DNA from: Spirochaetales bacterium
GTDB lineage: Bacteria; Spirochaetota; Spirochaetia; SZUA-6; RPPD01
DNA: 57,171 nt
NCBI GenBank assembly: GCA_016930675.1
Contig: JAFGGG010000015.1
Coordinates: forward strand, 1-57,171
Direction of reading: 5' to 3'
In this document: one piece after another, positions 1-8,451 of the stretch
How the letters are laid out: each line of letters starts with the position of its first letter
Numbering within the stretch: position 1 is the first letter of the stretch
Notes under the pieces: model-generated
What the model was told of the DNA's origin: nothing
What the model saw: only the letters and a program-made list of their open reading frames with translations
Databases searched by the model: none
Program-made: the position numbers and the translations under genes

Positions 1-38
1 GGTTTCAATCCTTGTTTTTATGGATGTATTATTTAAAG
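1..38 (-). CRISPR. Leader-proximal CRISPR repeat at the window edge
   Basis: Read on the minus strand, positions 38 to 2 end in GGATTGAAAC. This matches the ATTGAAAC 5' handle common to type I-B crRNAs. The stretch lies directly beyond cas4 in the direction in which the cas1-cas2-cas4 operon is transcribed, where an array is expected. Only one repeat copy is inside the window, so neither its exact length (about 36-37 nt) nor any spacer can be confirmed. The array should continue to the left, off the edge. Confidence 0.6.
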
Positions 39-285
39 TCGTTTTAGAACATAAGTTGCTTTAGCGTAATAAGTTATGAAAATTATTGAGCAATTAAAGA
101 GCCTAAAATATTTGTTAAAATTATGTAAAAACATCTTTTTCCCCTTATTATTCCGCAAAAATACCTTCTCTAATTCCATATAATATAATAAATTATAATA
201 AACTATTAAATAATCACAATAATTTATATATAGCAATAAATTAAATCAATTATATATTAAATTGCTATGTATGTCAAAGATCAGA
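39..285 (-). promoter_or_regulatory. Probable CRISPR leader (AT-rich, non-coding)
   Basis: This very AT-rich stretch separates the cas4 stop from the presumed first repeat. No credible gene is seen on either strand; short open frames here lack ribosome sites. By position it should contain the array promoter and the integration-side leader for reading on the minus strand. No specific motif was identified, so the assignment rests on location and composition. Confidence 0.5.
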
Positions 286-882
286 TTATTTAATACAGAT
301 GTTTCGGTAACAGCAATCACTACATCTTATTCTTACTCTAGTCCTTTTAGGGAAAATATTTTTTGTTACAATGTCAATAATATTTTGCACAATTTCTTTT
401 ACCGAATTAAAGTCGTCATCGGTAAAAATCAGTTCTTCTACATGATTCTTGCTTCTTGTATACACTAAATAGCCTTTGTTTACTTGGACTCCATAATTAT
501 CTTTAATCATTAAAGCATACATCGCGGATTGAATTCTATAGGTTTTAAAGATTTTATCTTTAAATTGGGCGAATTTATAATCAAGCGGAGCCGCTGTCCC
601 GTCAGAGATAAACAATATTTCATCGACAATCCCGTGAATATTATATGTATTACTGTACATCTCCTGGTTAATTTCTTTTTTGATTACGTTTATTTTTTTC
701 CGCTTATATTCCGCGTTGCTTAAGGCTTTTATTTTATGCACGTTCCGGCCTTCCATAACTTTATAACGTGTTTCCTCATTTTGCGGTATATCCAGTACTT
801 CCATAAAGTAGATAAACCTGGGGCAGTAAAGGTATTCCAAAACTGTTGAGGGAGTTATACTTAATTTAACTTCAGTATCCAT
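286..882 (-). CDS. cas4: Cas4 Fe-S exonuclease (CRISPR adaptation)
   Basis: A 198-residue PD-(D/E)XK nuclease of the Cas4 family, which trims prespacers and sets their PAM orientation together with Cas1-Cas2. Four cysteines that would bind the Fe-S cluster are visible: C20 (in YLYCPRFIY) and C187, C190 and C196 near the C-terminus. The nuclease core is seen as GIVDEI followed by PLDYK, and a QxxxY-type helix follows (RIQSAMYALM). The gene is last in the cas1-cas2-cas4 operon, 6 nt after cas2, and points into the CRISPR leader. Length is normal and all key residues are present. Confidence 0.93.
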   Translation of the reverse strand: MDTEVKLSITPSTVLEYLYCPRFIYFMEVLDIPQNEETRYKVMEGRNVHKIKALSNAEYKRKKINVIKKEINQEMYSNTYNIHGIVDEILFISDGTAAPLDYKFAQFKDKIFKTYRIQSAMYALMIKDNYGVQVNKGYLVYTRSKNHVEELIFTDDDFNSVKEIVQNIIDIVTKNIFPKRTRVRIRCSDCCYRNICIK

Positions 883-888
883 AACTGT

Positions 889-1179
889 TTATAAAAAGAG
901 GGCTTTTATTTCATCGTTTACCATCTTTTTATCAAAAGCCTGCCCCTTTAATATTACGGATTGAAAATCCGCTTTACACATGGGAAAAACATAGAGCGAA
1001 TCGGTATTTTTATTAATAAGTTTCTCACTTTGGAGTACAATTTCATCGAGGGTGTTTTGATTAATCGAACCTAAAAAAACCGATTTTTGCACGCGGTATA
1101 AACCGCTTCTCAGCGCTATTTTCGATATTTTTGTTCTATTCTTGGTGTTGGATATATCATAAATAAACCATACAAGCAT
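889..1179 (-). CDS. cas2: Cas2 (adaptation complex subunit)
   Basis: A 96-residue ferredoxin-fold protein with the Cas2 signature: a first beta strand ending in the conserved aspartate (D8, in WFIYDISNTKNR), then the GLYRVQKSVF segment. Cas2 forms the dimer at the centre of the Cas1-Cas2 integrase that inserts new spacers. It starts 2 nt after the cas1 stop, so the two are almost certainly translated together. Length is typical. Confidence 0.95.
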   Translation of the reverse strand: MLVWFIYDISNTKNRTKISKIALRSGLYRVQKSVFLGSINQNTLDEIVLQSEKLINKNTDSLYVFPMCKADFQSVILKGQAFDKKMVNDEIKALFL

Positions 1180-1181
1180 TT

Positions 1182-2162
1182 CTAACTTTCTTTTTTTCCA
1201 ATAAGATAATTAGCCACATTATGGCACTCAAATTGTATGATATCGAGGTTTGATATTTTTCTGTTTCGATAAAGTACTTTTTTGTTTAACCGTTCGGTAA
1301 AATCTTCCAGCAAGGCTTTTTTACCATCTTGATTCAGCTTGATACCGTTTCTGATACTGTCGAAATACGATTTATTTATTTTTTTCCTTGAAAACATGGA
1401 GAAAACCGTACGCCAGGCAAGATGCCTGAAATTTTCAATCAAATCAAATACTAAAGATTTTTTATTGTAATTATCTACATGGAGGATTCCCACAAAGGGG
1501 TCGAGTCCGGCAATAATGCAGGCTTTTTCCACTTTGCCGTACAACACGCCGAACGCGTAATTTAGAAGACAGTTGAACTCGTCCTTCGCCGGCCTGTAAC
1601 TTCGCCCCTCGAATCTAAAGGGTTCGGGTATCAGATAGGAAAGGATTTCGTAATAATGCCTGGCGGCGTTGCCTTCGTAGGCCATAATGGTATTTCTTTT
1701 TTCTTCAAGAGTACCGGACACCTCATCCAGCTTTTGAATGAATTTAGCGATTTCACCGATCTTTTCTTCTATTATTGCACTCTTGGAATATCTTTTATAC
1801 TCAAGCTCTTTTAGATGGTCTATACTTGAATTGATTTTATTTTTTATCCAGTTCTTTGCCAGTTCCAGGCCCTCTTCTGTGTCGAATATCTCAAGCTGCC
1901 TTCTGCGGATAAACGCGGTGGAACCGAAGCGGCTGTGCCAAAACCTGCCGTACGGATTGCCGAAATCGTCGGTCATTAATATATCGATATTATTCTCCAC
2001 GGCGAGTTTCACCGCGTCTGTAGTGAGAAAAACCGAAGTGCCGATAATGATACTCCTTACCTTTTTGGGCGACACACGAGTTTTTTGCCCGTCTTTTTCC
2101 AGCTCGAACATGTCCTGTGATTTTCGTAGATATGTGCCAAAGGTATTGATGTATAAATCCAT
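1182..2162 (-). CDS. cas1: Cas1 integrase
   Basis: A 326-residue Cas1, the metal-dependent integrase of CRISPR adaptation. The catalytic residues are visible: E163 in AYEGNAAR, H228 in GILHVDNYNKKS, and D240 with E243 in LVFDLIENFR. The N-terminal beta domain begins MDLYINTFGTYL. It is the first gene of a compact cas1-cas2-cas4 operon. The upstream neighbour on the same strand is a HEPN gene ending 90 bp away. A decayed second copy of this gene's first ~60 bases and its upstream region lies at 3065-3150, so the 5' end was duplicated at some point. Confidence 0.96.
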   Translation of the reverse strand: MDLYINTFGTYLRKSQDMFELEKDGQKTRVSPKKVRSIIIGTSVFLTTDAVKLAVENNIDILMTDDFGNPYGRFWHSRFGSTAFIRRRQLEIFDTEEGLELAKNWIKNKINSSIDHLKELEYKRYSKSAIIEEKIGEIAKFIQKLDEVSGTLEEKRNTIMAYEGNAARHYYEILSYLIPEPFRFEGRSYRPAKDEFNCLLNYAFGVLYGKVEKACIIAGLDPFVGILHVDNYNKKSLVFDLIENFRHLAWRTVFSMFSRKKINKSYFDSIRNGIKLNQDGKKALLEDFTERLNKKVLYRNRKISNLDIIQFECHNVANYLIGKKES

Positions 2163-2173
2163 TTTTTATTCAA

Positions 2174-2201
2174 CTATATTTGAATATCCAAATAAATATA
2201 G
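2174..2201. repeat. Short inverted repeat just upstream of cas1
   Basis: Two 8-base arms (ctatattt and aaatatag) around a 12-base spacer lie 12-40 nt before the cas1 start. This could be an operator or part of the cas1 promoter. A diverged version of the same region precedes the cas1 vestige at 3123-3150. AT-rich arms this short can arise by chance. Confidence 0.3.
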
Positions 2202-2252
2202 AAAAATCCTTTTGTAAATGAAAACCATTAATTATATAGATTAAAAGACTCC

Positions 2253-2657
2253 TTACGTGATATTAATTTTAGCTAAAATAAATTCTTTGATTTCCAAAGC
2301 TATCCTAAAGAAATCTTTTGTTTCTGACAGAGAAGGCAGAAGCATATCATCGGGATAGCGAATCTCAATCGCAAATGGGGTTAGCATTTCCGCTTTTTCC
2401 AATATCTCTTTAAATCTTTCATCATGCTTCATACAGGCTTTCACGAGGTCTGCAAGATTGTGAGTAAGATTAATTCTTTCGCTCTTGAAAACCAAGAAGG
2501 CTTTTAGATATTTTTCAACAGCCTGCTGACAATGAAAACATATTGCATCGTTGGGAAGGTCTTTTTCTCCGGATTCCAACAATATAGTCGCAGCACGCAT
2601 ATCATTATTAGCCTTGATTATCCATGCTTTAACATAATCATTCAAGTTATTATCCAT
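2253..2657 (-). CDS. HEPN-domain protein (toxin-like partner of adjacent MNT)
   Basis: An all-helical HEPN domain protein of about 134 residues. The start was taken at the ATG at 2657, which has an AAGGA site 9 nt upstream, in preference to a longer upstream start. It contains the helix FHCQQAVEKYLKAFLVF and the RYPDD segment typical of the PF05168-type HEPN proteins that pair with minimal nucleotidyltransferases. It overlaps the end of the MNT gene at 2650-2967 by 8 nt, the standard arrangement of these two-gene modules. The RX4HXY motif of HepT (DUF86) is absent, so RNase toxicity cannot be assumed. It is one of only two HEPN genes in this island that look intact. Confidence 0.85.
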   Translation of the reverse strand: MDNNLNDYVKAWIIKANNDMRAATILLESGEKDLPNDAICFHCQQAVEKYLKAFLVFKSERINLTHNLADLVKACMKHDERFKEILEKAEMLTPFAIEIRYPDDMLLPSLSETKDFFRIALEIKEFILAKINIT

Positions 2658-2967
2658 ATATAATTTTTCCTTCTGAAAAAACACGGTTTACAAAAGTATT
2701 AGGCACATCCTTCCATTTATTCACTTCTTCATGGGTATAAAAAAGAACATCTTTGGATACGTTAAAATCGGAAAGGAGAATTCTGACTTTCAATCCTCTG
2801 CGGTACCTGGGAAGATCTTTTTCAACGTCAGATATGATGAATAGGTCTAAATCACTGTTCTCTACCTGTTCTTCTCTGGCATATGAACCGAACAGTATCA
2901 CCTTATCCGGCTGGTAATTTTTAACAATGGTTTCTAATATCTCACGCAATTCTTGTTTTGTCAGCAT
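2650..2967 (-). CDS. Minimal nucleotidyltransferase (MNT), antitoxin-like
   Basis: A 105-residue protein of the DNA-polymerase-beta-like minimal nucleotidyltransferase family. The active-site pattern GSX10DXD is complete (GSYAREEQVENSDLDLF). In the characterised MntA-HepT system the MNT AMPylates and silences the HEPN RNase; the same role is inferred for this pair. The pair sits between cas1 and a vestigial copy of the cas1 5' end, so the module is flanked by direct repeats. Confidence 0.87.
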   Translation of the reverse strand: MLTKQELREILETIVKNYQPDKVILFGSYAREEQVENSDLDLFIISDVEKDLPRYRRGLKVRILLSDFNVSKDVLFYTHEEVNKWKDVPNTFVNRVFSEGKIIYG

Positions 2968-3064
2968 GACTTTAATTTTACCTCTATAAAAATTATAACA
3001 TACACATAAAAAACTATCAATTTGTGAAGAAATTATAATCGTGAGTTTATAAGATAAAATATTC

Positions 3065-3150
3065 GAACATGTCCTGGGATTTTCTTAAGTATGTTCCAAA
3101 AGGTATTGATGTACAAGTCCATGTGTTAATTCTATATTTTAGAATATATT
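3065..3150 (-). pseudogene. Vestige of a second cas1 5' end with its upstream region
   Basis: Read on the minus strand from an ATG at 3122, the sequence begins MDLYINTF, identical to the cas1 N-terminus. One inserted base then shifts the frame, after which the cas1 reading (KSQDMF) can be followed in another frame to about 3065. Similarity to the region upstream of cas1 extends to roughly 3150. The match to 2098-2190 is obvious by eye (about four bases in five). Nothing downstream of the first ~20 codons remains. It is a dead duplicate that, together with the real cas1 start, brackets the MNT-HEPN module at 2253-2967. Confidence 0.8.
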
Positions 3151-3288
3151 TTTTTTAAGGGAACGAGTACTGCTGATGGTTTTATCATCATTTATGAACC
3201 CCTTATAATCCAATCCCGCAATAAATTTTTCTATAGCTTCAATACTGTCCATAATGTCTTTAACAAATAACTTTTGACTTCTTGTCAT
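3139..3288 (-). pseudogene. Truncated DUF86/HepT-type HEPN gene
   Basis: A 49-codon frame beginning MTRSQKLFVKDIMDSIEA and running through a KFIAGLDY-type segment and NDDKTIS. This is the N-terminal third of a HepT-like HEPN protein, normally 110-140 residues. The frame breaks where similarity to the cas1 upstream region starts, so the catalytic RX4H end is lost. It overlaps the preceding MNT gene (3285-3575) by 4 nt, as an intact pair would. The toxin-like half is inactivated while the MNT remains open. Confidence 0.75.
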
Positions 3289-3575
3289 ATATAAATTACT
3301 TCCTTTAAAATATGATCCTTAATCAATTCTTTTAAAGCAGGTTTTGTTACCAGATCTATTTTTCTGTCATATATTTTTGAAAGTTCATCTTCCAGATCTA
3401 TAAACTTAAAAAAACCCGGCGTAATCTCATACTCAACCAGGATATCGATATCACTTTCCGGATTTTCCTCACCTCGCGCGTAAGAACCGAAAATACCCAA
3501 AGTTTTAATGTTGTATTTTTTATATAGTTCTGTTTTGTGTTTTTTTAAAACGTTGATTACTTCAGCGGGAAACAT
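3285..3575 (-). CDS. Minimal nucleotidyltransferase (orphaned antitoxin-like)
   Basis: A 96-residue MNT protein with an intact GSX10DXD active site (GSYARGEENPESDIDIL) and the C-terminal segment RKIDLVTK usual in this family. A good ribosome site (AAAGGAG) precedes the ATG. Its HEPN partner directly downstream is truncated at 3139-3288, so this is an antitoxin-type gene without its toxin. Whether it now guards against HEPN proteins in trans is unknown. Confidence 0.85.
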   Translation of the reverse strand: MFPAEVINVLKKHKTELYKKYNIKTLGIFGSYARGEENPESDIDILVEYEITPGFFKFIDLEDELSKIYDRKIDLVTKPALKELIKDHILKEVIYI

Positions 3576-3668
3576 TTTTTACTCCTTTAAATATCATTAT
3601 ATTCCATTATTTATTAATGTAAATGAAAATATTTTTTTATAATCGTATGCCTTGCTTTGGATAGTTAG

Positions 3669-3859
3669 GAATTATCGCTTAAAGACGGTTCTACGGTAGA
3701 AATATCCGAAGCTGTAAATCGTATTGTGATTAAGCCGAAAAGAAGCGATGCTTTGAATATTATTTTAAACCAGGACTCCCGATAACCTGTCCGATAACCG
3801 GTAAACAAAAAGGATATCCGTTTGAAGTAAAAGTATCGGGAAAAGTTGTTATTGATTGA
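3669..3859 (+). pseudogene. Decayed mazEF-type toxin-antitoxin remnant
   Basis: In one frame, 3669-3785 reads LSLKDGSTVEIS...NRIVIKPKR and resembles the end of an AbrB/MazE-type antitoxin domain. In another frame, 3779-3859 reads CPITGKQKGYPFEVKVSGK and ends at a stop. That is the internal MazF block usually seen as CPIT..KGYPFEV. The N-terminal half of both proteins and the C-terminal half of MazF are missing. The end overlaps the 3' end of the ATPase gene on the other strand. Identified by motif only. Confidence 0.6.
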
Positions 3860-5066
3860 ATGAATTCCTTATTGAAGGTAATTTTTCCGTTAAAAAACGA
3901 TCTATTGAACACACGGTTATATTATTCTTTACGGTGTATTCTTCACTTCTTATCAAAGGCGAAATCACACAGGCATCATCTATTTTCAGAAGCTCAAGCC
4001 CATGATAAAAGCCTGCTCCGAGCCTGGGAGATGATGACACCTTGCATTCAATGGCGATTCTGCTTTTTCCGGACTCGAGTATAAAATCAATTTCAGAACC
4101 GTCGGATGTTCTGTAAAAATAAATGGCCCAATCAGGCAGTACGGCATTTAAATGAGCCAGCACATAGCTTTCCCAGGAATTTCCATATACCATATGGCCC
4201 AACAGGTCGTTGGTACTTTGAATCCCCAGTAAACTGTGTATGATGCCCGTATCCCTTATGAATACCTTTGGATTTTTGACAAGCCGTTTTTTAATATTCG
4301 CGTGATAAGGCCGGATTGTTTTAATAAAGTATGTATTTTCAAGTATATCGAGATAAGCGGCAATGGTAGGAGGAGTCACGCCCAATGATTCCGCTAATCC
4401 GGATTTGTTTATAACCTGCCCGGTTGAATGGGCAAGCATCGTCAGAAGACGTCTTAAAAGGTTGGATGAAATATTAAAGCCGTGCGCGGGGATATCCCGC
4501 TCGATAAAAGAATTTAAAAAGTTCTCCCGCCACAGAAGGCTTAAGCTTTCATTTTCGGCCAGGTAACTCCTGGGAAATCCTCCTCTCAGCCAATGCGTTC
4601 TTAAAACCTCATAACCCAATTCCGTTACAAGAAACGGGCTTAATTCCAGATAACCTATGCGCCCGGCCAACGATTCCGAACTCTGGCGTAAAAGCTTTGG
4701 GGAGGCGGAACCAAGCATCAAAAACTGCCCCGGCCTGCCTGTTAAGTCGCATATGCCGCGTATTAAGGGAAATATTTCCGGCAGTCTCTGAATCTCATCC
4801 AGGCATACAAGTCTATTGTTGTTTTCCCGGAAGAAAACTTCCGGATCCCTGAGTTTGGCAAGATCCGATGTCAATTCAAGATCTAGATAAACCACACCTT
4901 CGGTTTCTCCTATTATTTTCTTTGCAAGAGTGGATTTCCCGCATTGCCTGGGCCCTACAATACACACAACAGGGAAAACAGAGAGATTTTCATATATTTT
5001 TGCCTTTATTTTCCTTGGAACATAATTCACACGTATAATTATTATAGAATTAGACAAAAAAGTCAA
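3849..5066 (-). CDS. AAA+ ATPase of the DUF4143 family
   Basis: About 405 residues from the TTG at 5066; a GTG at residue 13 is another possible start, and no ATG fits. The N-terminal ATPase has a Walker A motif (GPRQCGKST), a Walker B with LVCLDEIQRLP and a sensor region (LMLGSASPKLL). The C-terminal half is a DUF4143 domain with a winged helix and a restriction-nuclease-like stretch (GSEIDFILE...AIECKVS). Proteins of this type are common and mobile in bacteria and archaea and often travel with TA and defence genes. Their biochemical role is not settled. It lies between cas3 and the adaptation genes, on the same strand. The dead mazEF overlaps its 3' end. Confidence 0.85.
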   Translation of the reverse strand: MTFLSNSIIIIRVNYVPRKIKAKIYENLSVFPVVCIVGPRQCGKSTLAKKIIGETEGVVYLDLELTSDLAKLRDPEVFFRENNNRLVCLDEIQRLPEIFPLIRGICDLTGRPGQFLMLGSASPKLLRQSSESLAGRIGYLELSPFLVTELGYEVLRTHWLRGGFPRSYLAENESLSLLWRENFLNSFIERDIPAHGFNISSNLLRRLLTMLAHSTGQVINKSGLAESLGVTPPTIAAYLDILENTYFIKTIRPYHANIKKRLVKNPKVFIRDTGIIHSLLGIQSTNDLLGHMVYGNSWESYVLAHLNAVLPDWAIYFYRTSDGSEIDFILESGKSRIAIECKVSSSPRLGAGFYHGLELLKIDDACVISPLIRSEEYTVKNNITVCSIDRFLTEKLPSIRNSFNQ

Positions 5067-5069
5067 TAA

Positions 5070-5110
5070 AAGTCTGTAATTTTAAATTTTCATTTTAATA
5101 TTACAGACTT
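5070..5110. promoter_or_regulatory. Perfect 11-bp inverted repeat and possible promoter before the ATPase gene
   Basis: Arms AAGTCTGTAAT and ATTACAGACTT face each other across 19 bases immediately upstream of the ATPase gene. On the minus strand the bases just downstream (about 5066-5043) resemble a -35 (TTGACT) and a -10 (TATAAT) with a short spacer. The repeat could be an operator for autoregulation. The spacing is not ideal, so the promoter is tentative. Confidence 0.4.
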
Positions 5111-5118
5111 TCTAGTAC

Positions 5119-5139
5119 AGCCCGAAACCGGGCTTTTAA
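5119..5139 (+). terminator. Short GC-rich hairpin followed by T-rich run
   Basis: AGCCCG-aaac-CGGGCT followed by TTTTAATTTT fits a rho-independent terminator read on the plus strand. No plus-strand gene ends here. The surrounding 5067-5372 gap also holds the inverted repeat above and a small GCTTGT/ACAAGC hairpin (5289-5311), and otherwise shows no gene. It may be a remnant of a lost gene, or act weakly on minus-strand transcripts leaving cas3. Confidence 0.4.
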
Positions 5140-5372
5140 TTTTATCGACCTGGGAAAAAGCCCGGACCGGCAGGCCGGAAAAAGCCGTGTTTACCGAAAA
5201 AACCGGCAAAAATGTTTTTAAATAAACGCGGGAATATTTGTTGGTGTTGGTTGAGTGAGAGGATATTTGGAACCGTATTAACTCACATGCTTGTTATATT
5301 GTTTGACAAGCACCTACCTTTACGACTTAGAATTCAACCTCTTAAGGATGACACATTTTATTGAACAGTCTC

Positions 5373-7628
5373 TTAAAATATAAATTTATCCAAAGTGTGC
5401 CATCCCATTTTATCACTATAATGACTTATTAATAAATCAAAACCACAAACCTTCACTTCATCATCTTTATAAAAATATGGCAAATCAACTGCTTCTTTTA
5501 TTGGAACATTAATTACATATGCTGAGATACCTTTATAAATGTCTTTTATCTGGGCTTTTATGTTTAGTTTTGCTTCCAAAGAAATTGTTTTCTCACTTAA
5601 CAAAATAAATCTTTCTTTCAGTTGATTTACAAATTTATTATATAAGTGTTCTTCAATCTCAATAAAAACAGGAATAAATCCTGGTATTTCTTTCATAAAA
5701 TTTGCATTAAACAATTTTACAACATTTTCAAATTCCAGATTCTCAACCTGTTCCAAAAGTATTACGTCTGGTGAGGTTCTTTTTATTGCTATTTCAAAAT
5801 AATTTTTCAACAGAGGCAATAAGTTATTTTCTCTTATTTCATCTTTTAATAAATCAAAGACTATATCCTGTAATAAATCTGTCGAATGATAAGGTGAATA
5901 AGCAAGTTTTGGAAATATAACCAACCTGGCTGATTCTTTTACTCCTTTTCGGTCTTCTCTATTCACTCTACCTGCTGTTTGAATGATTGAATACAGAGGT
6001 GCGAATTCTCTGAAACCTGTATCAAAATCGAGATCAACACCAGCTTCGATTACTTGTGTGGACACTAGGATTATTTTTTTATTTGATTTTAAAGCAGTTT
6101 TCATTTCGTCAATTATTTCTTTTCTATGCTTTGGAATGAATAAAGAGCTAAGTAAAAATACAATTTCTTTCTCATTTACTATTTTAATCAATTCTTGATA
6201 AATTGTTGATGCCAGTTTTTTAGTATTTACAACACACAATACCGATTTATATTTTTTAAATTCGTTTTCAATTTCTTCTATTAATTTTTCGATACAATCA
6301 ATAGACCTGTCCATTTTTAAAGCATATCTGTTATTAAATTCCATTGAATAGTACTTATTTTCTAAAAGCTCACAAAATACTTTTTCATCCAGATACTTTT
6401 TTATATCAGGCACTGTTGCCGACATAAGAATAAAATTTATGTTGAATTCTTTGGATAAGAAATTAATAGTTTCAGAGAAATCTTTCAAAAGAACTCTTGG
6501 AATTGCTTGTATTTCATCAAAAATAATTACTGAATTCCTTAGTGTCCAGAATTTAATTAAATCACTATTTTTATTTGAATAGAATAAATTTAGTATCTGA
6601 TTAAAAGTTGTCACAATCACATGATCTTCAGACCACGATTTATTAATAAAGACATTTTTTTGTTTACTATAATTTATTTCTTCATTAGTCTCAGCATCAT
6701 TGTTTACATATTCCTTTGTATAACTCAAATGATGAAACTTCATCAAAATTGAACTATCAATTATCTTTGAGTATTCTTCAAAGGCCTGGTCAATAATAGA
6801 AGTCATAGGCAATGCATTAATAATCCGATTTTTCTGTTTTATTTTACCTAATTCCAATGACAATTGTAATGCCATAAATGTTTTGCCGATGCCAGTCGGT
6901 GCTTCCACCAAAAATATTTTTTTATTAATATTTTCTTTTAATTTAGTAATTGCATTAATTCTAGCTTCATTTCTGATTAATGTTAAATTATTCTTTTTTT
7001 CAGATATCAAATGATTTAGTCTTTCTATATAAATATCAAATCCGGTAAAAGGGACCGCTTCATAACTTTTTTTAAAAATAGCTTCATATTTATCAGAAAA
7101 AATCAATCTTGAAAAAACCTCTTTAATCTTATAATACATATCAATTCCAGAAAATTTATAATACTCAACAAATGGTTCTTCATAAAAATAATCACAACAA
7201 CTATCGAGATTAAAAGTATTAATTAAACCAGCTACATTTTGTATCTCACCAATCTTAATTAAAAAGTTTTTATGTTTTTCCAATATTTCGGTGGGATAAT
7301 TCAATCTGGAAGCAAGATCATTTACATTTTCCAAATTTCCATGATGCTTAAGTATAGATATAAAAACCGGCAAAGTCTCTTTATTTAATGTGTAGGAATT
7401 CTCTTTAAGAAAAATAAGTGCGCTTTCAAGTGTGTGTGTTGTTTTTTCACTATTATTTACACTCCTTATATAATTCTGAAAAGCAGTACTCAATTTACCC
7501 AAGTCATGGTATTCAGCAGCGTTTCTATGTACTCTATCATTAAAAGAATCTGCAATGTTGTTTATATGGTCTCTGTAATAGTAATCTGGGTGTGAAAAGC
7601 AGCTCGTGTCAATATTAGACAAACTCAC
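5373..7628 (-). CDS. cas3: Cas3 helicase-nuclease
   Basis: The nuclease-helicase recruited by Cascade to shred target DNA. The GTG at 7628 was chosen because it has an AGGAG site 8 nt upstream and overlaps cas5 by only 14 nt; the frame is open further upstream, but that would bury it in cas5. The result is 751 residues. The N-terminal HD nuclease has H41-D42 in AAEYHDLGK and a later HHG at about 95. The SF2 helicase has Walker A near 243-250 (EAPTGIGKT) and a DEIQ box near 371-374. Motif VI-type sequence (QTAGRVNRE) is present. All key residues are in place, so it should be active. It ends the interference operon. Confidence 0.94.
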   Translation of the reverse strand: MSLSNIDTSCFSHPDYYYRDHINNIADSFNDRVHRNAAEYHDLGKLSTAFQNYIRSVNNSEKTTHTLESALIFLKENSYTLNKETLPVFISILKHHGNLENVNDLASRLNYPTEILEKHKNFLIKIGEIQNVAGLINTFNLDSCCDYFYEEPFVEYYKFSGIDMYYKIKEVFSRLIFSDKYEAIFKKSYEAVPFTGFDIYIERLNHLISEKKNNLTLIRNEARINAITKLKENINKKIFLVEAPTGIGKTFMALQLSLELGKIKQKNRIINALPMTSIIDQAFEEYSKIIDSSILMKFHHLSYTKEYVNNDAETNEEINYSKQKNVFINKSWSEDHVIVTTFNQILNLFYSNKNSDLIKFWTLRNSVIIFDEIQAIPRVLLKDFSETINFLSKEFNINFILMSATVPDIKKYLDEKVFCELLENKYYSMEFNNRYALKMDRSIDCIEKLIEEIENEFKKYKSVLCVVNTKKLASTIYQELIKIVNEKEIVFLLSSLFIPKHRKEIIDEMKTALKSNKKIILVSTQVIEAGVDLDFDTGFREFAPLYSIIQTAGRVNREDRKGVKESARLVIFPKLAYSPYHSTDLLQDIVFDLLKDEIRENNLLPLLKNYFEIAIKRTSPDVILLEQVENLEFENVVKLFNANFMKEIPGFIPVFIEIEEHLYNKFVNQLKERFILLSEKTISLEAKLNIKAQIKDIYKGISAYVINVPIKEAVDLPYFYKDDEVKVCGFDLLISHYSDKMGWHTLDKFIF

Positions 7629-8448
7629 AATTATAAACTCCTGTAGATAATTTAATATGGTAACCTTGAATAGCTTCCTTAAAAGATATTGGTTTATTAC
7701 AGATGACCAGTTTTTTATAATCTCTATACTCCCTCCTGCCGACAACTTTAGTCGCGAAATAAACCGTAGAATATTTTCTGTTATCTTCAAATTTTATTTT
7801 ATCGAGATTCTTAGTGAAAGAATTAATTTCATACAATTGTTCTTTATTTACTTCTTTACATTCTAAAAATTCATAATTAGCAGGGAACTCTGAATTACCC
7901 ATATATAATGAAAAAGAAGAATAATGCTTCTTCATTAGCGGTATTATTTCTTTTTCGTGTTTAAAGTTATTAATAAAAATTAAATAATTTGGATTAATTA
8001 ATAATTCTCTGAAAATAGGTTTTGGTTTAGTCATCTTACCTGAAATATCATTGAAAAATTTTGATAATTTTTTATCCAATTTCTTATATTCTGCTAATTT
8101 AGTATCAGTTAATGATTTCATATTACTTAAATCTTCCGTAATATCATTTTCTTTAGAAAATAAATCATCTATTGCATTGAATTTAATCTCTGCATTTTTT
8201 GTGTAATCTTCAACATAATTTTGGGAAAAAGAATTCTTTCTTATAGTATTTACTTCATCCAAAACAACACTATAATTAAAACTAAAATAGTCAAGTTCAT
8301 TAAAATAATCTTCATAATCTATACCAATAATAGAAGCCAACATTCCTCCTATAGTTGTTTTAGGAGGTATCATGAATGTTATATTTTGAGTTATAGTAAG
8401 CGGATCTCTAAATACTCCGAAATTCGACCATAATTTAAGTGCAAACAT
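7615..8448 (-). CDS. cas5: Cas5 (Cascade subunit, type I-B)
   Basis: A 277-residue RAMP protein. The N-terminus (MFALKLWSNFGVFRDP) and the glycine-rich helix region TTIGGMLASIIG match Cas5 of the Csh/Hmari-type I-B systems. Cas5 caps the crRNA 5' handle and contacts Cas8. It starts 3 nt after cas7 ends and overlaps cas3, so the operon is tightly coupled. Confidence 0.92.
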   Translation of the reverse strand: MFALKLWSNFGVFRDPLTITQNITFMIPPKTTIGGMLASIIGIDYEDYFNELDYFSFNYSVVLDEVNTIRKNSFSQNYVEDYTKNAEIKFNAIDDLFSKENDITEDLSNMKSLTDTKLAEYKKLDKKLSKFFNDISGKMTKPKPIFRELLINPNYLIFINNFKHEKEIIPLMKKHYSSFSLYMGNSEFPANYEFLECKEVNKEQLYEINSFTKNLDKIKFEDNRKYSTVYFATKVVGRREYRDYKKLVICNKPISFKEAIQGYHIKLSTGVYNCEFV

Positions 8449-8451
8449 AAA

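Noticed and set aside
7629..7790. A longer cas3 start at 7790
   Set aside because: It would overlap cas5 by 176 nt with no ribosome site, whereas the GTG at 7628 has AGGAG at a proper distance.
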